From Clarkia xantiana subsp. parviflora (Eukaryota; Streptophyta; Magnoliopsida; Myrtales; Onagraceae): 64,000 bases of DNA. The translations under genes were made by a program, and so were the position numbers. The notes below the pieces were generated by a model. The model was not told the origin of the DNA, did no database searches, and was given only the letters and a program-made list of their open reading frames with translations. Of this stretch, positions 55,241-64,000 are shown in pieces. Location of the stretch: positions 6,758,001 through 6,822,000 of the forward strand of contig JAPTYO010000017.1 in assembly GCA_036873135.1 (NCBI GenBank). The letters are read 5' to 3'. Positions within the stretch are counted from its first letter, which is position 1, and each line of letters begins with the position of its first letter.

Positions 55241-56369
55241 GTAGCGGTTCAAAACCTATGTTTTACTCTATTTAAGATAGGATATTCGTCCAATTTAGGT
55301 TCGGCACTGACCTCAGGGGTGGCCTATTTGTCAATCGAATGCGCGGAGCACAAATTCGTCCATCTTTATTTTTTCGATGAACATGCGTAATCTGTTCACG
55401 GGGTTAGAGTAACAGACGGTATACATATAACAACGTGCAATTAACGACTTATTCGTAATAACATGCAATAAGCGCAATACTTGTAATAATAAATAATCAT
55501 GCAACGCGGTGTCATCATGGTACGTGATGTAAACGTGTAAGACCATATTTTGTGATGAGTTAGATTTGCGAACAAGTTTTTGTATGTGATATTTTTGAAT
55601 ATTTTTATTTTTAAATATTATTTTGATTTTTTAGTTTTTCATCCACAACTAATTGCATTCTTCAATCATTCAACAATTCTTTTATATATTTATTACTTAT
55701 GATATATATCTCGCCCCATTTGATAACTCTCGACCAAAAGTCATACTTATATATGTGATGTTGTTTATCGAGTCAAATTTCGTCCTTCTTCATATGGTCA
55801 AGCGCATAGGTTGCCCGAAATTTTATTCATTGGAACCTAATACAAGGAGCGAACCCTAGCAGAAAATGAGGAACGATAGAAGAAGCCAAGATTCAACGCA
55901 AAATATACAACTGGAGGATTTGTCTACAAACTACATAAGATGTTACAATTGTGTCCAACATCAACTTTAGTACAAGAGAAAATAAAACCTCAGAAACAAC
56001 GATAATCAAGTAAATACAAATGACCCATAAAGAACTAAAAAGAATAACTTGACCCAAACAAAACGCTACATTGCAGAAAGGCCCTTCAACATCCCCCCCC
56101 CCCCTACACTAAATGCTTCACTCAACCGCATAATTCTCATCATTTTCAGCTAGATCAGCATGGCTGCTGGCGGGGGCAGGTAGTGCCGCGACTCGAGGCG
56201 CGACTGCTAGTGGGGGCGTGTAGCAGTGAAGCTACTCCGACCTCTCTCCCCACTCTCTCACAGCCGCCTTCCTCCTAAAGTTTTCCTATTTTCCTCACTC
56301 GCGTGTTAAGGTTTGAGATAATAAAGAGAGTTTGGACATTTATAAAAACGAGTTTGAGCCTTTGTCCAC
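55241..56369. other. Intergenic stretch, partly old repeat debris
   Basis: The first 100 bases continue the internal side of the gypsy fragment. The rest includes a C homopolymer at about 56093-56104 and no recognisable gene. Confidence 0.4.
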
Positions 56370-56554
56370 AAATAAGTTTAGCAACTTAGTTTGAGGTTTT
56401 TATTCGAATTTTAGCGACATGCTTGGAATCCCGTTGTTAAAAATGGCTGAGAAATTACGATGGGTAAAATTCCTGTCGCTAATAGCCACTTTCAGCACAA
56501 ATATTCATACATATCATTGAATTATTGTCGCTAAAAACTCTTTTTCTAGTAGTG
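56370..56554. mobile_element. Terminal part of a second non-autonomous CACTA-like element
   Basis: It ends TTTTTCTAGTAGTG at 56554 and contains TTAGCGACATGC, CTGTCGCTAAT and TTGTCGCTAAAAA subterminal motifs. It resembles 5500-5749, so both belong to one family. The other terminus is not visible. Confidence 0.5.
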
Positions 56555-56716
56555 AAATCAAATGTCAGATACAAACACACGTTGTAGTTGCCGTGGAACT
56601 GTGCGAGTTATCTACTGTATTTAAATCTTTTCATCATGTCTTTACTAGGATGAAAGTTATTTGAAAGGAATTTTTTTTATACAAGCTCAAATCCTATTTA
56701 CTGTAATCTATATCTA

Positions 56717-58362
56717 TGTAAACACCTAATTTTGGACCACGCGCGACTCACGTGACGTGTGGCGCACCTAAATAAGGAAATGTCTAAATATGGCAAGTCG
56801 CGAAGCTTCTAAAGATGCTCAAGGCAATACTAGGTTAGTTATTTGCATTTATTACATAAAATATTTGTTAAATATTTAGTATTAAATTTCTGAATATTTA
56901 GCATTTATTAGAAAGTAAATCAGCAATATTTGTTGCTTAGATTAGACTAGCCTAGATTAGTATAAATAGTGCTTTATGTTTACATGTAAAGAAAAAAAAA
57001 GACGCCGAGTAAATAAAGTGGACGTTGTACTGAATCAAAGAGATTGCTAGCGTTTTCCTACTTTAATCATGTTTATATTTATATAACAAATTCATTACTT
57101 TCATCACATATTAATTATTATTATTTTTAGTTTTACAGTATGCTTGTCTTATTTTATTCATGTGAAGAAACTAATGGAGAAGAGCATTCCTTCCGCACAA
57201 GATCCCCATGCATCCACGAATAGCGCTTTCCATCTATTTATCGACGTCGGTCCTGATCATTTACTTGTCACCGAGCCAGACCTCCTTCATCGTTCTCTTA
57301 CAACACAGACCACCGATCCCTCAGTCTTGCAGGTCGACTTCGCTCCACCTTCCTCGGCCCTGCTTCGCTACCGGCCTTGATCCATCTAGCACTTCACCTC
57401 TAAGTCCGACAAGACTCTCCACTGGACCTTCACTTCCATCAGCTCTGTTTCTCTCCGGGCAGTCATATTCGATTCCGCCGTTGTTCCCTCCTCGCTCGCC
57501 GCCTCCCTGTTCCACCGCCTTCCATAGAGCTACATTCGTCATCACATCCCACCTCTATCGACTCACCGGTGACCCAATGATTGGTACATGCTTCTGGTTT
57601 TACAACATGAGTTTGATCTGTGTCGGTTTGATTTTTGTATACAGGTGTTGAATGGAGATGGGAACGAGTTTTTGGAGATAAAAATCGGAGGACGTGAGCC
57701 ATGAGCTAGAGAAACGGCGGAGATGTACATATCATTTGCTGAACCAATCTGAAAGCCCAGCTTCTGTTAGAAATTAGGATCGTTGCAGGTATATATATAT
57801 ATCTTCTTTTGTTAGTGTGTTGTGTAGGTATATATATGTGTACTTTGATTGAATCATGATGGAATCACTAATGGTTGACCGATGGTGTTGAAGGAGATGA
57901 CTAGGTCGAATTAGGTGGAGTTAGTGTAATCGGTGGTAGCTTTCCTTTTCCATTTTTATTTTTTAGCTATGCATTTATTACTTGTCATTATAACTTTAGT
58001 ACAATTAGTTTTTCTTTAAAGGATAATTAACCTTATTTCTTGTCATCCTGCTTGCTTATAAGTTGATTCTTGATTAAAAAAAAATATGATTTACACACTA
58101 ATCATAATTAGATTTTAAAACATGGAAAATTTAGTGAATTGAGTACCGAAAGGGCGTAATTAAGAAATATTTTTCTAAATTCGTAACAGAAACCCCGAAC
58201 TCGAATTTCTGATCGCAGACTGATTTTATACCTAGGTGTTTAATTCATTATTCCCTAGGCAATTTAGGATTCTAGTTAGCCTTAATTAACTAGTGGCGAC
58301 TCTTTTCAAAATCCACGTTATTCAAAACGTAATTCGCTTTAGGTCGGATTTTAGGTCTGACA
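56717..58362 (+). repeat. 5' LTR of the LARD
   Basis: It starts TGTAAACACCTAATTTTGGA and ends GGTCTGACA. It has an AGTATAAATAGTGC TATA box near 56959. The short frames at 57144-57651 recur in the 3' LTR and are not supported as genes. Confidence 0.88.
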
Positions 58363-58384
58363 ATTTGGCGACTCTGCTGGGGAA
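58363..58384 (+). promoter_or_regulatory. Primer binding site of the LARD
   Basis: TTGGCGACTCTGCTGGGGA lies a few bases after the LTR end. It differs from the primer sites of the two Tat-type elements and of the small tRNA-Met-primed element. Confidence 0.7.
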
Positions 58385-58849
58385 GTTAGATGGTTCGGGC
58401 TCAGTATATTCACTTTTTGCCATGTTTGAGTTTTGTAGATTCATTTTTTATTTTATTTTGACTTCACTGATCTAACTTGGTTGTTTTGTGTGATTTCAGG
58501 TGTGGATTTTTTTTATGGTATCTGACACTTTTTCTATGTTGTGTTATTTGAATTCGCACACACGCCACTCTAGTGTAATGTCTAAAACGCCTCAAACTCA
58601 AGGCGACTAGGAACCCCAGAGGTTTAGTACGGTACGATTCGGAAAAACTCACTTGCTCGTGTAGGTCCCGAGATCCCTTTTTAGGGGGAGGAAACCACCG
58701 TGTCGGGAAACTATCAGTGGAACCTACCTTGTAGAGCAAAGCCACACATTTTTACCCCCTCTAACATGTCGTGTTTTATCCAATTTTTTTTTCGTTCCAA
58801 AGAGGTTATCAGGTAAACAATAAGCTTTTCTAACTGTGTAACTTCATTT

Positions 58850-59865
58850 CTCATGCATTCATCTCATTGCATTTAAAAAAAAAAAAAAAAAAAAAAAACT
58901 TTTTCAGCTAACTAGTTAGTCATTTTGTTGTAGAAATTTTCTCTTAACATACATTTCGTATGCATTATTATTATTATTTTTTAAAAAAAACCCTCTTACC
59001 TGAATTTTCTATTTTAAACCCGCGTTTCATACGCATTATTTAAAAAAAAAAAAAAACTATTCAGGTAAGTTGTAATTTTGATTAGTGCGTCGCATATGTG
59101 TTGCCTTTGAAAAAAACATTTTAGAAAAAAATTGTGACTCCTCTTTAGCTATTAGAGATTCTAATTTCGAACGTGCATTCCATATGCATCATCTGAAAAA
59201 AATTTTACCTAGATTGTTTTATTTTTAATAATGCATCCAATGAGCATTAATTTAAAAAAAAAAATTAGATGAATCGTAAGCTCTCTTAGTTTTAGAGTTC
59301 TTATGTATTTTTTTTTTAAGAAAAAACCTTTTACCTGAATTTTTAATTAAAAACATGCATCTCATATGCATTATTTTGGGAAAAAAAAAATTCAGGAAAA
59401 TTGTAATTTTTTTAGTTGTAGAACTTTTACTTTTTAAGTTTGCATCTTATTTTTGTGCATCTCATTATTTTCAAAAAAATTCACCTGAATTTTTTATTTT
59501 GAGCCGCTAGGATGCATTGATTTTTTTTTTCTCTTAAAAAAAACAAAAAAAATTTCAGGTAGTTTGTAAGTTTTCTTAACTGTACAACTTTCATCTCATG
59601 TACATCCCATAGACATTGTTTCAGGAAAAATAATTTTTTTTAGACAGATTGTAAATCTTCTCTTAGTTGTGGAGCTTTTAATTTCAAACATGCATTGCAT
59701 TTGCATTTATTTTTATAAAAAAAAAAAACTTTACCTGGATTTTTCATTTCGTACATACATTCCATATGTATCATTCAGGTAAACTCGTTGTAAATTGTAA
59801 ATTTTTTTAACAGTAGATTTTAACTTTCGAGCATGCATGAACATTTTTTAAAAAAATTCAAAATG
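58850..59865 (+). repeat. LARD repeat block 1: GCAT-box units with A-runs
   Basis: About ten units of 80-110 bp each contain a run of A, an ACCTGAATTTTT or TTCAGGTAA word, and a GCATCTCATATGCATTATT-like box. The units are quite diverged. Confidence 0.75.
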
Positions 59866-61489
59866 TCATTCATTTTTATCCAAGGTGTATTGCACTTTTT
59901 TGGCAAGATCATCTCAACTTTCGCATGAGATAGCATTTTAAAAAGGTGATCTGATTCTGTTTTTTGAAAACATAGTTTAACTGTACAGTTGAGTGCGATT
60001 ATTCGAGTTTAAACAAAGGACGATAAAACCTTTTTAAAAAAAACTTTGTTTTGAGCATCTGTCCTGCGTTCGAGCCAGATAGTGCACTCAGCGAATTCAG
60101 TAAACTCCAAGCTAGTGCAAAACACCTTAGATCATAAATTTTGATTCTTTCTGAAATGTAATCAAAATTATGAAATGAATGACATTAGAAGTTTTCCGAA
60201 AAATCATGCATGACTTCTTTTATTCTTTATATACGAACTTTCATGTTTGGTCTTTTCAGGTACCCTTGGATAGGTATCTGGTACATACAAGTGGTGTCGG
60301 CCAAATGGGGCAACATAAAAAGAACGTGCAGTCATCCAGTTGCACGAAGAACAAATTTCACACTCGGAATATCCGACTCTTAGGTATGATAAATTGTACT
60401 TGATTTTTTTTCCTAAGATTTGCGTGTTCCTACTCTTTTTTGCATATCAGACGACCACTTCGACGGGGTCGCAACCACGTGAAATGTGACTGCTCCAAAG
60501 AACTTACATGCCAAAATTCTACCTACCATGTGTGAAATTCATAAGCGTCCCCAAACCAAGCCGTACATCCGTTTTACGGTGAGGTTTAAACCGGTCAGTG
60601 GTAACCAAGGGGCATCTCACATTGAGATCGGACATGTCCGAAGATGGAAAATATCAATAGATCATCTAGCGTCCCCAGAAGATTAATGTGCCGATCAATG
60701 AGCCTTTGAGATGTCAAGAAAATGAAACATTAATTTTGGTGTCTTCCGTCAGAGGTCCAGGGGAATTTATTGCGGCATATACAAGTTATGGTTTCTAGAT
60801 GGAGCAAGAAAATCAGGACATGCAGCAGGTCCAGTCGCATAGCGAACACATTTCCCACTAGAAAAAAAAATCCAACACCCAGGTAAGAAAAGTTGTGATC
60901 ATTTTTATCCCCGAAATTTAAGTTTTTCCTTAACCATTGTGCAGTTTGGATAATCATCCAAATCAAAGCCCCTGAAGAGCACATCTCGTGCGCGGCCCTT
61001 TGCTCGCCGCAAGCTGTCGAATTTACCCCAGATACCTCGGGTGATATCTATGCCCAAATTTACCATTTGCGGACTACTGTGCCAAACTCAACACCATCCA
61101 TGTGTGTTCATCAACCAGACCATTCATCCAGCATGTGACGAGCCTAACCCGATTGGTGCTAGCCATGGGGCATCCCCAGCTAAGATTGAGCGATGGCCAG
61201 GGCACTTGAGAAGCTAATTTCCTTGACCAAGTCCAACAAAGAATACATTATTGTCTATGTCATCCATTTGTCGCAGGGTCCATCTAGGGCGTCGACACGA
61301 TCGACATATTTTGACTCAATCAGCTGAGTTCTTCTCTAGAAGATGTTTTGAATAAGAAATTTCAGATTGCCACTAGGGACACATACATAATTGTTGTTGA
61401 TTATCTTCGTTAACTTTTCTTTTTCAAAAAAAAAAAAGCAAAAAAAGAGCAAGCGAAAAAAAAAGCAAGAAAAAAATCATTTTTATTTA
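59866..61489 (+). other. LARD interior without recognisable genes
   Basis: I see short frames but no domain. The sequence 61425-61475 is a purine-rich A/G tract. Confidence 0.5.
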
Positions 61490-62040
61490 GGGTCGCAGCC
61501 GCCCTTTAATCGGCTACAGAAAAATAAAGAGAGTGTTCATACAATTCTTGTGAGAGCATTGAAGAAATAAAATGGTCATAGTTGTCCCTAAATCAACTAC
61601 AAATAAAAAGGGTCTCAGTCGTCCCTAAAACGACTACAAAGAAAGGGCCACAGCCACCCTTCAAATGGCTACAAATAAAAGAGTGACCCCACGAACCCTG
61701 TGAGAGCGGGAGAATAAAAAGGGCCACAGCCACCCTTAAAATGGCTACACAAAAAAGGAGTGATAACCCGGTGAGGGCGGGAAAATAAAATAAAGGGTCA
61801 CAGTCGTCCCTCTAAACGGCTACAGTCAAAAGAGCGCTCCCGGAAGATCGACGGCGGGTGTTAAGTGAAATGGCCACAACCACCCTCAAAATGGTTACAT
61901 ACGAAAAGTATTTCCCGGATCAGTGACGAGGAATGAAGGGCCACAGCCACCCTCCAAACGGCTACAAATACTCGCGCATCGAGGCGGAAAATAAAGTACG
62001 GGTCACATCCACCGTTTAATCGGCTATCAAATAAAGAGTG
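61490..62040 (+). repeat. LARD repeat block 2: GGGCCACAGCCACCC units
   Basis: About nine units of 45-90 bp contain GGGCCACAGCCACCCTTAAA followed by GGCTACAAATAAA. Each unit pairs a CAGCCACCC word with a short GGCTAC word, a pattern that could form small hairpins. Confidence 0.8.
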
Positions 62041-62354
62041 ATTCCGCTAGGTTGAAAACCCGAAAGGGAGGCATAGGCAAAATCAGGAAATGAGAGGCAT
62101 GGTTGCAAGTTCAAAAATTGCAATCATGGCAAAATGAGAGAAAATAAAAAAAACCGAGGGGCACGGTCAGAAATCTCTCAATCAGCTGTGGCAAAAGGAG
62201 AGAATATGAGAGATAAAAAAGAAAAAAGAAGGATCCCGCTAAGTTTCCGTGTCATGCGCAGTTTAGGCAAAAATTAGGGACAGAAATTCAAGCCGTCAAG
62301 CCACTCCAGGCTATTCCTCAACAGACGCCACTAGTGGCTCTTTTTCAATGGATG

Positions 62355-62630
62355 TTAGGCTGCCCCATGTATGCTAGTCATCACAACCGGTGTTGCGGTG
62401 TCTTAGATATTCTAGTCACCACAACGATGCCGCGCTGTCCCAGATATGCTAGTCATCACATTTATCCATTCAACGGTGTTGCGCTGCCCCAGGTATGCTA
62501 GTCACCTCAACCGGTGTTGCGCTGTCTCAGATATGCTAGTCACCACAACGGTGCTGCGCTGCCCCATGAATGCTAGTCATCACAACCAGTGTTGCGCTGC
62601 CCTAGGTATGCTAGTCACTATCGACAATCA
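62355..62630 (+). repeat. LARD repeat block 3: ATGCTAGTCATCACAACC units
   Basis: About seven units of about 38-40 bp contain GCTGCCCCAGGTATGCTAGT and CACCACAACGGTGTTGC. A reading frame through it is only the translated repeat. Confidence 0.85.
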
Positions 62631-62694
62631 GGATCTGAAGTTTCCCAGCTTTCTGAGAGTCCCCCCGACGAGCGAAGCCTTAGTATTCAGCCTT

Positions 62695-63175
62695 CGCAAG
62701 TCACGCCACTAGAGGCATTTCTCCAACGGACGCCACTAGAGGTACTTCTCCAACGGATGCCACTAGAGGCTCTTCTCCGATACACGCCACTGGAGGCTTT
62801 TCCTTATCGCTCGCCACTGGAGGCATTATCGATTAAGGTTTTACTTTATTGCACGCCACTGGAGGCTTTTTCTTGTCGCTCGCCACTAGAGGCATCATCG
62901 ACCAAGATTTTACTTTACTGCACGTCACTGGAGGCTTTACTTTTCCGCTCGCCACTGGAAGAATCATCGAACAAGATTTTACTTTACTGCATGCCACTGG
63001 AGGCTTTACTTTCTGCAACGCCAACAGAGGCACTGCCAACAGGGGCACCGCCGACCGAGGCTTTACTTTTCCGCATGCCACTAGAGGCTTTAATTTCTGC
63101 ACTGCCAACAGAGGCACCGCCAACAGGGGCATCGCCGACCGAGGCTCTTATTGACCGCACTACCAATGGAGGTTT
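62695..63175 (+). repeat. LARD repeat block 4: CGCCACTAGAGGC units
   Basis: Units of about 27-30 bp contain CGCCACTGGAGGCTTT with variable linkers, about 15 copies. A 202-codon frame (62589-63197) crosses it as a Pro-Leu-Glu-Ala repeat (TPLEALL). I treat it as a repeat, not a gene, since open frames arise easily when the unit length is a multiple of three. Confidence 0.8.
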
Positions 63176-63315
63176 TCTTTCGCACCGTCCGAAATAAGCC
63201 AGGAGCTCCCTTGAAGAATCGAAGAATCAAAAGAAAGACAGACTTATCATCCAAAATTCGGTGTTTTCTTGTCTTTGGACGAATCCCCTCGAACATGTTC
63301 TACGGGAATCCGCCC

Positions 63316-63329
63316 AAAGAGGGGCAAAC
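63316..63329 (+). promoter_or_regulatory. Polypurine tract of the LARD
   Basis: AAAGAGGGGCAAAC directly precedes the TGTAAACACC start of the 3' LTR. Confidence 0.75.
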
Positions 63330-64000
63330 TGTAAACACCTAATTTTGGACCACGCGCGACTCGCGTGACGTGTGGTGCACCTAAATGAGGAAATGTCTAA
63401 ATATGGCAAGTCGCGAAGCTTCTAAAGATGCTCAAGGCAATATTAGGATAGTTATTTGCATTTATTGCATAAAATATTTGTTAAATATTTAGTATTAAAT
63501 TTCTGAATATTTAGCATTTATTAGAAAATAAATATGCAATATTTGTTGCTTAGATTAGACTAGCCTAGATTAGTATAAATAGTGCTCTATGTTTACATGT
63601 AAAGAAAAAAAAAGACGGCGAGTAAATAAAGTGGACGTTGTACTGAATCAAAGAGATTGCTAGCGTTTTCCTACTTTAATCATGTTTATATTTATATAAA
63701 AAATTCATTACTTTCATCACTTATTAATTATTATTATTATTATTAGTTTTACAGTATGCTTGTCTTATTTTATTCATGTGAAGAAACTAATGGAGAAGAG
63801 CATTCCTTTCGCACAAGATCCCCGGGCAACCACGAATAGCGCTTTCCATCTATTTATCGACGTCGGTCCTGATCATTTACTTGTCACCGAGCCAGACCTC
63901 CTTCATCGTTCTCTTACAGCACAGACCACCGATCCCTCAGTCTTGCAGGTCGACTTCGCTCCACCTTCCTCGGCCCTGCTTCGCTACCGGCCTTGATCCA
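63330..64000 (+). repeat. 3' LTR of the LARD (cut by the window end)
   Basis: It aligns with 56717 onward with few changes, for example CTCACGTGACG versus CTCGCGTGACG near the start. From the 5' LTR length it should extend to about 64,975. Confidence 0.88.

Larger units (their letters stand above)
56717..64000 (+). mobile_element. LARD-type non-autonomous LTR retrotransposon (runs off the window)
   Basis: The 5' LTR is 56717-58362 (1646 bp). The 3' LTR starts at 63330 and is cut by the window end after about 670 bp. A primer site, TTGGCGACTCTGCTGGGGA, follows the 5' LTR, and a purine tract, AAAGAGGGGCAAAC, precedes the 3' LTR. The 5-kb interior has no gag, protease, reverse transcriptase or integrase that I can recognise; it is built of four repeat blocks. 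It would have to be mobilised by an autonomous relative. Confidence 0.88.

Noticed and set aside
57144..57651. Two overlapping frames in the LARD LTR, the first repeated at 63760
   Set aside because: They are part of a direct-repeat LTR, contain no known domain, and overlap each other. They are more likely chance frames than an LTR gene.

Overview
The window is nuclear DNA from a flowering plant, probably a eudicot. The evidence is an intact spliced nodulin-26-like aquaporin gene, plant-type GT-AG introns, and dense plant transposable elements: CACTA, Ty3/gypsy of the Tat type, Ty1/copia, Helitron-like, hAT MITEs and a LARD. There is no sign of a prokaryotic genome. The only intact ordinary host gene I can support is the aquaporin at 51.0-52.2 kb (minus strand, five exons, 281 residues). 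Almost all the rest is transposon sequence.

The backbone of the window is one very large CACTA transposon at 8263-50785. Its terminal inverted repeats start CACTACAAGA, and it is flanked by a 3-bp target duplication AAT. Freed of the largest insertion it is about 20.5 kb. It carries three decayed genes: two TNP1-like (Transposase_24-type) genes that diverge from a central array of roughly 117-bp repeats, and one TNP2-like transposase. A copia element (11271-17455, TSD TATTG) sits in the coding part of the first TNP1-like gene. A hAT MITE (25433-26004, TSD GAGTACCC) sits in the TNP2 gene. A 22-kb Tat-type gypsy element (28745-50726, TSD GAAAC) sits close to the right end of the CACTA. That gypsy element is itself hit by a second 9.4-kb gypsy element in the opposite orientation (33156-42574, TSD TTGGT) and by a 1.7-kb non-autonomous LTR element with identical LTRs (47487-49168, TSD GTTAC). 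LTR divergence by hand count (about 2.7% outer, 1.3% inner, 0% small element) agrees with the nesting order.

Both Tat-type elements, and a third fragment at 1-835, carry a gene antisense to gag-pol between the integrase and the 3' LTR. In the inner element the introns can be placed exactly. Three coding exons join in frame to 313 codons, with a TATA box and an untranslated leader exon upstream. In the outer element the antisense gene resembles 'putative gypsy type transposon' proteins and ends in a long coiled coil. The inner element has no gag but is young, so it was probably mobilised by proteins made elsewhere.

Left flank (1-8262): Tat fragment, two copia-type LTRs placed head to head, a candidate Helitron (2399-4552), a CACTA-like end, and a decayed copia 3' end. 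Right flank (50786-64000): the aquaporin, two MITEs, a gypsy LTR with its polypurine tract, and a large LARD whose 1646-bp 5' LTR starts at 56717 and whose 3' LTR runs off the window. The LARD interior has no pol and consists of four different repeat blocks.
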